From the NCBI GenBank assembly GCA_031272515.1, contig JAISTR010000042.1, forward strand, positions 89,242 through 153,241: DNA of 64,000 nt, read 5' to 3'. Under the pieces are notes generated by a model. That model saw only the letters and a list, made by a program, of their open reading frames with translations, was not told the origin of the DNA and searched no databases. Below, one piece after another: positions 8,505 to 16,378 of the stretch. The first letter of the stretch is position 1. Each line of letters opens with the position of its first letter. Source of the DNA: Erysipelotrichaceae bacterium (GTDB lineage: Bacteria; Bacillota_I; Bacilli_A; Erysipelotrichales; Erysipelotrichaceae). The position numbers and the translations under genes were made by a program.

Positions 8505-9863
8505 ATGCAGAAACCAGCCAAGTCCTTGGTATCGATGACCCAGGGCAGTATCACCCGACAGTTGATTCTCTTCTCCATCCCGCTGTTGATCGGCAATTTC
8601 TTCCAACAGCTTTACAATACCGTTGACTCCATCATCGTCGGCCAGTTTGTAGGCAAACAGGCACTGGCGGCGGTGGGTACCTCATTGCCGCTGATTAATC
8701 TATTAATCGGCTTTTTCATGGGGGTCGCCGCCGGCGCCTCCATTATCATCTCCCAATACTACGGGGCCAAAAGATGGGAGGACCTGCGCAAGGCGGTGCA
8801 TACCTTCTGCTGGTTTACCCTGGTGGTTGGCATTATCATGACCATAATCGGGGTTGCGGGAAGCAGCTTCTTCCTCTCAATCATCGGGGTTCCTTCAGAC
8901 ATCTTCCAGGATGCCAATGACTATCTGAAAATCTACTTTGCCGGGATCGGCGTGACGATGATTTACAATTCCGGAGCCGGTATTCTAAGGGCGGTGGGGG
9001 ATTCAAGAAGGCCGCTGTATTTTCTGATTGTTTCCTCTTTGACCAATGTGGTTTTGGATTTGGTGTTTGTGGTGAATTTCAACATGGGTGTCAAGGGCGT
9101 CGCCTGGGCGACGGTGCTGGCGACCATCATCTCTTCAGTACTGGTCATCTGGACCCTGGTCAAAGACAAGGGCGAATACCGGGTGAGCCTGAAGGAAATC
9201 CGGCTGCACAAGGATGTATTAAGGGAAATCATCCGCATCGGCATTCCCTCCGGCTTGCAGCAGATCATCGTCTCGATTTCCAACACCATGGTGCAGGCCT
9301 ATGTCAATTCCTTCTCCTCCGCTGCGATTGCCGGGTTTGGCACCGGGCGCAAATTCGACAACTTTCTGGTACTGCCAATCCAAAGCTTTGGCTTGGCAAT
9401 CACCACCTTTGTCGGCCAGAATGCCGGTGCGAAGCAATTGGAAAGGGCCAGAAAAGGGGTGCGCGTTTGCCTATTCATCTCGATTCTGATAATCATACTG
9501 CTGGGGATTCCGGTTTATTTCAATGCGGAGTTCTGTATTTCCTTATTCACCAGTGATGCTGAGGTCATCCGCATCGGCGCCCAGTTTATGCGCACGGTCT
9601 GTCCGTTCTACTTCGCGATGTGCTTCAATGCCATCTATACCGGAGCGATACGCGGCGTCGGTGTCACCATCGGCCCCACCATCATTCAGGTATTCTGTTT
9701 CTGCTTTGTGCGGCAGGCGATGCTGGCGCTGTTGATGCCGGTGGTAAAGGACATCAACCTGGTTTTCTATGGTTATGCCCTGACCTGGTGTTTAAGTGCC
9801 CTAATGATGGCAATCTACTATTACCGCGGCAAATACCTGTACCGGGATGTGCACGCGGTATGA
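8505..9863 (+). CDS. MATE family multidrug/sodium antiporter
   Basis: This protein of about 452 residues has around 12 membrane segments. The N-terminal pattern is FSIPLLIGNFFQQLYNTVDSIIVG, and the second half has the matching FGTGRKFDNFLVLPIQSFG. This is the two-fold repeat of MATE exporters, which expel organic cations or drugs in exchange for sodium or protons. The start is uncertain. The ATG at 8505 lies only six bases after a TATAAT (8493-8498), which would give a leaderless message. The ATG at 8535 (MTQGSITRQL) starts nearer to where many family members begin but lacks a clear ribosome binding site. Confidence 0.93.
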   Translation: MQKPAKSLVSMTQGSITRQLILFSIPLLIGNFFQQLYNTVDSIIVGQFVGKQALAAVGTSLPLINLLIGFFMGVAAGASIIISQYYGAKRWEDLRKAVHTFCWFTLVVGIIMTIIGVAGSSFFLSIIGVPSDIFQDANDYLKIYFAGIGVTMIYNSGAGILRAVGDSRRPLYFLIVSSLTNVVLDLVFVVNFNMGVKGVAWATVLATIISSVLVIWTLVKDKGEYRVSLKEIRLHKDVLREIIRIGIPSGLQQIIVSISNTMVQAYVNSFSSAAIAGFGTGRKFDNFLVLPIQSFGLAITTFVGQNAGAKQLERARKGVRVCLFISILIIILLGIPVYFNAEFCISLFTSDAEVIRIGAQFMRTVCPFYFAMCFNAIYTGAIRGVGVTIGPTIIQVFCFCFVRQAMLALLMPVVKDINLVFYGYALTWCLSALMMAIYYYRGKYLYRDVHAV

Positions 9864-9956
9864 TAGAATAAATACAGACAACCGGGAAGACAAGCGATAT
9901 CGATCACTTACTGTCAGTTAAGGACGGTTGTGTTGTTATGGCTTCAGGGAGGAAAT

Positions 9957-10409
9957 ATGCGAAAAACAGGTTTGATAGTCGTACTTTGTCTGCTGGTTTT
10001 GACCGGCTGCAAACCCAAAACTGCAGTGGAAGAAGAACCCACAACTTTGACCTGCAGCCAACAATTCGACAAAATCAGCTACGAATACTCGTTTGTCAAT
10101 CAGGCACCTGTCACGCAGGTGATCCTCTATATGGAAGCGGATTACAGCTATTTCGGATATACCAGTATTGAGGAGTTTGAGGAGAACATCGATTCGTTTG
10201 TTTCCTATTTCACCGAAGTCTTTTATAACGGCCCGGCAGGGGCGGTGGATGTATACAGCCTGGATGATAAAATCGTCGGGAAAATCACGATTGAAGGGGA
10301 TGTCTTTGACTTCAGCCTGATTCTTGAGGAAACCGATGTCAATCTGGTTACCTTTGCGATGCTGCGCGAATCGGCAGAGAGCGAAGGGCTTAGCTGTGAA
10401 GAATATTAG
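9957..10409 (+). CDS. Small lipoprotein, tandem paralogue 1 (YehR-like)
   Basis: The protein has 150 residues with a signal peptide ending VLTGC (Cys about 17). The ATG was chosen because AGGGAGGA lies directly upstream. The mature part has a sequence plan shared with the next three genes: an early Cys, YSFVNQAPVTQVILYMEADYSYFGYTSIEEFEEN, an acidic strand, VGKITIEGDVFDFS, then VTFAMLRESAESEGLSC. The size and the terminal pattern recall the YehR/DUF1307 lipoproteins of unknown function, but I could not confirm that by alignment. It is exposed on the outer face of the membrane. Confidence 0.7.
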   Translation: MRKTGLIVVLCLLVLTGCKPKTAVEEEPTTLTCSQQFDKISYEYSFVNQAPVTQVILYMEADYSYFGYTSIEEFEENIDSFVSYFTEVFYNGPAGAVDVYSLDDKIVGKITIEGDVFDFSLILEETDVNLVTFAMLRESAESEGLSCEEY

Positions 10410-10420
10410 GGGGGAGTTAA

Positions 10421-10861
10421 ATGAAAAAGATTTGCTTGAGTCTGGTACTGCTTTTGCTTTTATTGGGGGCGTGCAAGCCCGCGGGCAGTAGTGTGAAAAC
10501 AATGGTCTGCACACAAATTGAAACAGAAGAAACGATTGAGTACGCCTTTGTCGGGGAAAAACCGGTCACCCAGATTATCGTGAAGATCACCGCTCATTAC
10601 AGTTATTTCGGTTTTGCCAACCTGGAAGAATTCGAAGCATCCAAAGCGGAATTTGTACAAGACCTCCTCGATGTGTTTTACCCCGATGGCAAGGGGGATG
10701 CGTACAGCGAAGGGGAGAACATCATTGGCACAATCACCATTGCCGGAGCGGATTTTGACTTCAGCTATATCCAGCTGGATGAAAAGGATTATAATAAGGT
10801 TACCTTTGATATGATCAAAGCATCCGCAGAACCCTATGGAATCAGCTGCGTGATTGAATAG
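10421..10861 (+). CDS. Small lipoprotein, tandem paralogue 2 (YehR-like)
   Basis: The protein has 146 residues with a lipobox LLGAC. It is the second of four adjacent paralogues and starts 11 bases after the first, with GGGGGAG before the ATG. It keeps the family pattern FVGEKPVTQIIVKITAHYSYFGFANLEEFE, the TIAGADFDFS strand and a C-terminal VTFDMIKASAEPYGISC. Its first 14 codons are almost identical in DNA to those of the next gene, which points to recent duplication. Two conserved Cys in the mature protein (after the lipid Cys) could form a disulfide. Function unknown. Confidence 0.7.
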   Translation: MKKICLSLVLLLLLLGACKPAGSSVKTMVCTQIETEETIEYAFVGEKPVTQIIVKITAHYSYFGFANLEEFEASKAEFVQDLLDVFYPDGKGDAYSEGENIIGTITIAGADFDFSYIQLDEKDYNKVTFDMIKASAEPYGISCVIE

Positions 10862-10881
10862 AAACTTCAGGAGGAATGCGC

Positions 10882-11319
10882 ATGAAAAAAATTTGCTTGA
10901 GTCTGGTACTGCTCTTGTTGCTGATGGCAGGGTGTAAAACTGCCAAAGACAAGACCCTGACCTGTATCTGGGATGGCGGCGATGTGACGGTTGACTATTC
11001 CTTTGTCGGGGAAAAACCGGTAAAAACAATTGTCTTGAAGGCGGTAGCGGATTATACCTATTATGGTTTCACCAGCATCGAGGAGTTTGAGGAAAACAAA
11101 GAGGAGTTCACCGAAGTCTTCGCCAAGTATTTTTATACCAGAGGCGGGGGTGAAGTGGAAGTGTATGCGGAAGGGGACAATATTGTCGGAATTCTGACCA
11201 TTGCCGGTGCTGACTTTGATTTCAGTGTCGTCATTGACGAAACCGATGTCAACAAGGTTACTTTTGCGATGCTGCAGGAATCGGCAGAAGCCTCAGGGCT
11301 CACCTGTGAGATTCAATAG
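10882..11319 (+). CDS. Small lipoprotein, tandem paralogue 3 (YehR-like)
   Basis: The protein has 145 residues with a lipobox LMAGC. The ATG at 10882 is preferred over the in-frame ATG at 10876 because AGGAGG (10869-10874) is then seven bases away. The mature sequence follows the family plan (FVGEKPVKTIVLKAVADYTYYGFTSIEEFEE, TIAGADFDFS, VTFAMLQESAEASGLTC). It closely resembles paralogue 1 in the middle and paralogue 2 at the signal peptide, suggesting either serial duplication or gene conversion. Function unknown. Confidence 0.7.
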   Translation: MKKICLSLVLLLLLMAGCKTAKDKTLTCIWDGGDVTVDYSFVGEKPVKTIVLKAVADYTYYGFTSIEEFEENKEEFTEVFAKYFYTRGGGEVEVYAEGDNIVGILTIAGADFDFSVVIDETDVNKVTFAMLQESAEASGLTCEIQ

Positions 11320-11328
11320 GAGGAAAAT

Positions 11329-11772
11329 ATGAAAAAACTTGGTTTGATTTTGATTCTGGCTTTCGTCTTAATCAGCGGCTGTAAAAAAGGCAGCAGCAGT
11401 GGAGGCAGTAAGACTTTGGTTTGTGTGCTGGAGATGGAAGAAGGGGTCATCACCTACAAATTTGAGGGTGAAAAGCCGATTATCACGGTGGTTATGGCGA
11501 TTGACGCGCACCACAGTGCAATGGGTTATACCAGCATTGAGATGTATGAAGCGGACAAGCGCGCCTATGAAGCCTATCTGGGGCAGGCTTTTGCGGGCTA
11601 CAAGGAACTGGAAAGCCACGCTAACGGGGACAACATTGTGGCTACGGTTACCTATGATGCGAAGGACTTCGACTTTAGTGGACTGGTTGATGAGACAGAC
11701 TACAACAAGATTACCTTTGATGAGCTCAGCGCCTCCGCAACCGCCGATGGCTTGAGCTGTGTAGTGGAATAA
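11329..11772 (+). CDS. Small lipoprotein, tandem paralogue 4 (YehR-like)
   Basis: The protein has 147 residues with a lipobox LISGC followed by a Ser/Gly linker. It is the most diverged of the four (FEGEKPIITVVMAIDAHHSAMGYTSIEMYE, TYDAKDFDFSG, ITFDELSASATADGLSC) but keeps the same strand order and the two late cysteines. It begins nine bases after paralogue 3, behind AGGAGG, and ends at a strong terminator, so the four genes form one transcription unit. Function unknown. Confidence 0.7.
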   Translation: MKKLGLILILAFVLISGCKKGSSSGGSKTLVCVLEMEEGVITYKFEGEKPIITVVMAIDAHHSAMGYTSIEMYEADKRAYEAYLGQAFAGYKELESHANGDNIVATVTYDAKDFDFSGLVDETDYNKITFDELSASATADGLSCVVE

Positions 11773-11789
11773 CAGTTGAAAAAATAAGC

Positions 11790-11838
11790 ACAGGCGACTG
11801 GCGTACGGGTTTCCACCCGCAGCCAGCGCCTGTTTTTT
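11790..11838 (+). terminator. Intrinsic terminator after the lipoprotein cluster
   Basis: The long stem pairs ACAGGCG...CTGGC...CGGGT with ACCCG...GCCAG...GCCTGT and is followed by seven T residues (11832-11838). Confidence 0.85.
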
Positions 11839-11867
11839 ATGATAGAATACACTTAGTGGGGAAAAAC

Positions 11868-14240
11868 ATGAAACACAGAAAAATCCTGACCATAACACTT
11901 ACGCTGATCCTGCAGCTTGGCCTCTGGCTCTTACCAATCCAGTCGGCCTCTTACAGCGCGAAAGTCAATGACAACGCCAATGTCTTTTCGAGTTCCCAAA
12001 TCAAACAGATGGAGCAGGCGATTGCCGAGATTGACAGCAGCTATCAAAGCGACATCCGTGTCATTACCGAAAACACTTTAAGCAAATCTTCTTTGGAAAG
12101 CATGGTGGACTCGATTGTAAACAGCACACCGGCTTTACAGGCACCCAACGGTGGCATGAAGTCCAGCCTGATCCTGTTTATTGTCATCGTCAAGGACCAG
12201 CAGGTGGGGGTCTACTATGGCTCCTCCTGGAAATCTGCCCTGGATTTTGAAGTCGACAGCATCCTGGATGATTTCATGATTCCGGAATTTCAGTCCGGCG
12301 ACTATGCCAATGGCATCCTGCGGGGCATCAATGAAGTCGGCCATGTGCTCGATTTAAAGCTGTATCCGGAAAAGACACCGCAGCCTGCGACCGACTGGTC
12401 CTGGCTATTATGGGTTTTCATCGCCGTCTTTGTCGGCTTTGTGATTGTGGAAATCTTCGTGCTGTTTTTTGGCAGCAAGCGCAAGAAGGCGCAGGAAAGC
12501 GAGAAGAAGGAAAGCGAACGGCAGAATGCCCTGCGCTTCCGCGATGGTGCAACTGCCATACTCGATCCCTATAGCAAGCCGGAATTTGCGGTGGTGACAC
12601 AGGCAAAAATCAAGAAATACGGGGAACTTGACCCGGAAAAGAAGACCCAGCTGGAAAGTCTGTATGAGAAGTTTCAGGCCAGCTATGAGAAAGCCACCAC
12701 GGCGATGTACAGTGCGGTGAGTGCTTCCGGCTCGCTGGATGACAAAAACCTGAGTGTTGAGGTCTATAAACAGGCAGGCTTGCGCTACGAGAGTATCCTT
12801 GAGGATGCCAAGGCTGCCAAAGGCTATATGGATGAATTCGATGCGATTGTTGATCAGATTGATAATGAAGTCAGTACTTTGAAAGAGCGGGTCAATACCA
12901 TTCAAACCAAGACGATTGGGGAGATTGAGTCGATGATTGACGATGCCAAAGCGGATGGCTATATGACCGAAGACTATACGGACATCGTCGAAGATGTAAA
13001 AAAAAAATGCACGAATGAATTGACCATTGTCTCCTTGCGGGAAATGGAAAAAGCGCTTCAAAGCGTGCGCTTGAATCTGACCGATATAAAGAAAAACAAA
13101 GAATACCTGATACAGCAGATCCCGCTGGTGGAGGCTTCTTTAACTAGTGCGCTCAGCAATCTTCCGCATGTGAAGGTGCTTTTCAATGATTTGGTGAAGG
13201 AATATGCGCCGGCCTGCTATGAGGCGATTTGCGGCAATGGTTCCAGTGCCGCGGACAAACTGGGTGAGGCACAGGAGTACTTTAATAGCAGCCTGGCCTC
13301 CAACTCTGCCCAGCACTATCAGGAAAGCATCGATTACCTCAACCTGGCCAGCGAAAAACTGACGGAATCAGTCAATCTGAGCGATGCCATCAGTAGCCTG
13401 CACAGCAATCTCGCCGATGCCAAAAAGCGGGCACCGGAGGAATTCCGGCTGGCACAGGCGGACATCACCAAAGCAGAGGAAGCTTTACTGACCTATCAGG
13501 ATGACATCAACGCGAGTGAGTACAGCGATGACATCGCCCAGACAAAAGCGGATTTGGCCAGTGCCCAAAGCGAGTATGCCAGCGCACTACCGGATATTAA
13601 CCTTGTCATTGAACTGGCGCTTAAGGCCAACCATGGGGCGGATAAGATTCTGGAGGATTGCTTGAGTGAGCGGGAAGCGACCATCCGCTTGAGAAACCAG
13701 GCAAGGGAGCTGATGAAGAAGGCCAAGAGTGATGTGGATACGGTGAGCCGCTATGTGGAAAACCACAGCAGCGCCATCTCCAGCCGTACCATGAATGCCC
13801 TAAGCATGGCAACCAGCTATCTCAACCAGGCGATTGCGACCTCTGAGCTTCCTGCCCAGCTGGATAGCCGCAGCAAGCTTCTGCAACAATCAATTTCCGC
13901 AGCTGCAACCGCCTATGACTATGCCAAGCTGGATGTGTCCAATAGCCAGCGGACAACCCAAACTTCCTATGTCCCGGTCTTCTTTCCCAGCAATACAACC
14001 TACTACAGCCCCAACAAGAAGACACCGGTGAAATCTTCCGGAAGCAGCTTCCCCAGCTTCAATACCGGCAAGTCCAGTTCCTCAATCTTTGGAAGCTCAT
14101 CCGGCAAATCGGTTGTCAGCGGCAGCTCCAAAGGCTTCAGCAGTGCCTCCAGTGCCTCCAAGGGCACAAGTTTCAGCGGCAGATCTGCCAGTTTTGGCTC
14201 TTCCCGCTCCAGCCGCAGTGGTTCTTCGCGCGGTTGGTGA
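11868..14240 (+). CDS. TPM-domain membrane protein with long coiled-coil and Ser/Gly tail
   Basis: The protein has 790 residues. A signal peptide precedes a TPM domain (about residues 28-165: VNDNANVFSSSQIKQME, GVYYGSSWKSALD). One membrane helix follows at about 180-200 (WLLWVFIAVFVGFVIVEIFVLFF), then about 480 residues of mostly charged helix likely to form coiled coils. The last 70 residues are Ser/Gly/Phe rich and end in SSRGW, recalling the Gly-rich tails of YgcG/TPM proteins. A pspA-like gene follows after 53 bases. TPM and PspA proteins often occur together in envelope-stress loci, which suggests membrane maintenance. The ATG at 11868 is preferred to a GTG at 11856 because AGTGGGG lies in front of it. 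Confidence 0.78.
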   Translation: MKHRKILTITLTLILQLGLWLLPIQSASYSAKVNDNANVFSSSQIKQMEQAIAEIDSSYQSDIRVITENTLSKSSLESMVDSIVNSTPALQAPNGGMKSSLILFIVIVKDQQVGVYYGSSWKSALDFEVDSILDDFMIPEFQSGDYANGILRGINEVGHVLDLKLYPEKTPQPATDWSWLLWVFIAVFVGFVIVEIFVLFFGSKRKKAQESEKKESERQNALRFRDGATAILDPYSKPEFAVVTQAKIKKYGELDPEKKTQLESLYEKFQASYEKATTAMYSAVSASGSLDDKNLSVEVYKQAGLRYESILEDAKAAKGYMDEFDAIVDQIDNEVSTLKERVNTIQTKTIGEIESMIDDAKADGYMTEDYTDIVEDVKKKCTNELTIVSLREMEKALQSVRLNLTDIKKNKEYLIQQIPLVEASLTSALSNLPHVKVLFNDLVKEYAPACYEAICGNGSSAADKLGEAQEYFNSSLASNSAQHYQESIDYLNLASEKLTESVNLSDAISSLHSNLADAKKRAPEEFRLAQADITKAEEALLTYQDDINASEYSDDIAQTKADLASAQSEYASALPDINLVIELALKANHGADKILEDCLSEREATIRLRNQARELMKKAKSDVDTVSRYVENHSSAISSRTMNALSMATSYLNQAIATSELPAQLDSRSKLLQQSISAAATAYDYAKLDVSNSQRTTQTSYVPVFFPSNTTYYSPNKKTPVKSSGSSFPSFNTGKSSSSIFGSSSGKSVVSGSSKGFSSASSASKGTSFSGRSASFGSSRSSRSGSSRGW

Positions 14241-14267
14241 TTGTTTTATGGAAAAAATTGGTATAAT
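14241..14267 (+). promoter_or_regulatory. Possible internal promoter before pspA
   Basis: TTGTTT at 14241-14246 and TATAAT at 14262-14267 are 15 bases apart, just upstream of the AAGGAGG ribosome binding site of the PspA-like gene. The spacing is short, so activity is uncertain. Confidence 0.3.
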
Positions 14268-14293
14268 AAAGGTGATTAAGGAGGAAAACATTC

Positions 14294-14980
14294 ATGCCTA
14301 ATTTGATTGAAAAGCTATGGGATTCTGCATTAGGGAAACTGCACGCATTGGTTGATAAAGTATACAATACTCCGGAAACCTACGCGCAGGCAATTCGCAA
14401 ACTGGAAGGGGTTTTGGCAGATTTGTATGCGGCCAGAGACGAAGAAGTCGGACGCAAGAACGGCATCACCAAGGAAGTTTCAACCTTGAAAGCGGCGATT
14501 GCCAAAAACAGTGCCAACCGCGACCTGCTGCTCAGCGATGATGATGAAAGCAATGACAGCGTAGCGCTCAGCTTCCAGCTGAAGATTGATGCCGACGAGA
14601 CCCGCCTGGCGGAAATGGTGGAAATGGAAGCGGAAGCCATCAAGAATGTCACCGAACTTTCCACAGCGCTGGATAAGGGCGAACAAAAACGGGCCGAGAT
14701 GGTACACAACCTGAAGAAACTGCAAATGACCGCCAAGACCGCGGAAGCGAAATCCAAGGCGGCTGGCGCGATTGAAGATGCCCTGAAAGTCTTCGACAGC
14801 AACAGCAGCATCGATTCCATCAGCGGCAAGATTGAGGAAAAAGCCAGAACTGCGGATGCGAAATTCGAACGGGTCGTAGGCAGCATGCATGATGCCAACA
14901 GTCCGGAGGAAATTGCGGCTTTGGCGGAAGCGAAAGCCAAACTGGAAGCCCGCAAGGCGGAACTCAACAAAACCGAATAG
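14294..14980 (+). CDS. pspA: PspA/IM30 family membrane-associated stress protein
   Basis: This 228-residue, highly charged, almost entirely helical protein shows the PspA/Vipp1 pattern: an amphipathic N-terminal helix (LIEKLWDSALGKLHALVDKV), long coiled coils rich in Ala, Lys and Glu, and a C-terminal hairpin (SPEEIAALAEAKAKLEARKAEL). Family members polymerise on stressed membranes to limit proton leakage. AAGGAGG precedes the ATG. The TPM-domain gene upstream is a common partner, so the two probably act together at the membrane. A terminator follows. The match to PspA rests on overall pattern rather than a catalytic motif. Confidence 0.8.
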   Translation: MPNLIEKLWDSALGKLHALVDKVYNTPETYAQAIRKLEGVLADLYAARDEEVGRKNGITKEVSTLKAAIAKNSANRDLLLSDDDESNDSVALSFQLKIDADETRLAEMVEMEAEAIKNVTELSTALDKGEQKRAEMVHNLKKLQMTAKTAEAKSKAAGAIEDALKVFDSNSSIDSISGKIEEKARTADAKFERVVGSMHDANSPEEIAALAEAKAKLEARKAELNKTE

Positions 14981-14988
14981 AGAGTGAC

Positions 14989-15019
14989 AAAGAACCGGAA
15001 CCAACGGTTCTTTTTTTTT
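14989..15019 (+). terminator. Intrinsic terminator after pspA
   Basis: The stem AAGAACCG/CGGTTCTT has a seven-base loop and is followed by a run of T residues (15011-15019). Confidence 0.85.
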
Positions 15020-15124
15020 GGCGGAATTCTCACAAACGACGCAACCTTTTTGCCCTCTAAGCGCTGCTGTCAACACTGTCTGCGATTTTCCGCTATACTT
15101 GTATCAAAGAAAAGGAGAATCAAG

Positions 15125-16312
15125 ATGAGCAGAGACAAGATCGACGCAACTGTCGACGCAAAATTAAAGACGTACCAGGACATCGCTTTGGCGATCCATG
15201 CGAAACCGGAGGTCTCCAACTACGAGTTTTTTGCCTGTGAGACCTTAAGCAAACAGTTAATCAGCGAGGGCTTTGATGTCAAGGTCGATGTAGCCGGGCA
15301 CCGTACCGGCTTTGACGCCCGCTACAACAGCGGCAAGCCGGGACCGGTCATCGCCTTTCTGGCAGAGTTCGATGCCCTGGAGGGCATCGGTCATGCCTGC
15401 GGGCACAACTTATTTGGCGCCATTTCCTGTTTGGCCGGTGTTGCCTTAAAAAGCGTGATTGACAAGACCGGTGGGGAAGTAAGAGTCTATGGAACCCCGG
15501 GAGAGGAAGGCGGGGAAAACGGCTCCTCCAAGGCCAGCTTTGTGCGCGAGGGCTTCTTCAAGGATGTGGATGCGGCTTTGTGCGTCCATCCCGGTTACAA
15601 CAATGGTCCGACTGGAAGTGCCCTGGCGATTCAGGCTGTGCAGGTGGAGTTCTTCGGCAAAAGCTCGCATGCGGCAGCCATTCCCGAGAAGGGCATCAAT
15701 GCCCTGGATGCCATCATCCAGGTCTTCAACAGCCTCAATGCCATGCGCCAGCATGTCACCAGCGATGTGCGGATGCACGGCATCATTACCGACGGCGGCA
15801 AGGCCCCCAATGTCATCCCCGACTACAGCTGCGGCAAGTTCTACCTGCGGGCAGCCTCCAAACCGGGGGTGCAGGAACTCTACGACCGCTTTGAAAACAT
15901 CGTGAAAGGCGCTGCCCTGGCGACCGGCTGTACCTTCAAGTACTTCCGCTATCAAAACGAAGTCGACAACGTCATTCCCACCCCGTCCTTTGACAAAATC
16001 TATGAGAAGCACCTCAACCACTATGGGGAATTCTTTGACCCCAATCCTTCCAAGGGATCCGGTTCCACCGATGTCGGCAATGTCTCCCAGGTGATTCCCA
16101 CCCTCCATACCCACATCCGGATTAGTGACCACTATGTCGCCGGGCACTCCATTGAAATGCGGGAGGCTTCCTGCAGCCAGATGGGATTGGATGCCATCGG
16201 CATCGGGGCCAAGGTCTTGGCCCATACCGCTTTGGACCTGATCGAAGATGAAAAACTGCTGGCATCCCTGAAGAGCGAACACGCACAAGCAGTGGCAGCC
16301 CAAGGTGCTTGA
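15125..16312 (+). CDS. M20 family amidohydrolase (AbgB-like)
   Basis: The protein has 395 residues from the ATG at 15125, which follows AAAGGAGAATCAAG. The longer open frame would run back through the pspA terminator and is rejected. Metal-binding motifs of the M20D amidohydrolases are present: EFDALEGIGHACGHN (about 85-100), GTPGEEGGENGS, and the C-terminal GSTDVGNVSQVIPTLH. The insert from about residue 180 is the usual dimerisation domain. Relatives hydrolyse N-acyl amino acids or aminobenzoyl-glutamate. The exact substrate is not visible. It probably acts in the cytoplasm, as no signal peptide is seen. Confidence 0.9.
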   Translation: MSRDKIDATVDAKLKTYQDIALAIHAKPEVSNYEFFACETLSKQLISEGFDVKVDVAGHRTGFDARYNSGKPGPVIAFLAEFDALEGIGHACGHNLFGAISCLAGVALKSVIDKTGGEVRVYGTPGEEGGENGSSKASFVREGFFKDVDAALCVHPGYNNGPTGSALAIQAVQVEFFGKSSHAAAIPEKGINALDAIIQVFNSLNAMRQHVTSDVRMHGIITDGGKAPNVIPDYSCGKFYLRAASKPGVQELYDRFENIVKGAALATGCTFKYFRYQNEVDNVIPTPSFDKIYEKHLNHYGEFFDPNPSKGSGSTDVGNVSQVIPTLHTHIRISDHYVAGHSIEMREASCSQMGLDAIGIGAKVLAHTALDLIEDEKLLASLKSEHAQAVAAQGA

Positions 16313-16378
16313 TTTAAAAAAAAATGGTATGATATAGGGGAAGACAGTAAGGCTAAGAGCTAAACGGGGGATCAGTAC

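Noticed and set aside
14984..15124. An extended N-terminus for the M20 enzyme.
   Set aside because: The extension would be translated through the pspA terminator. AAAGGAG in front of the ATG at 15125 and the start of conserved sequence support the shorter form.
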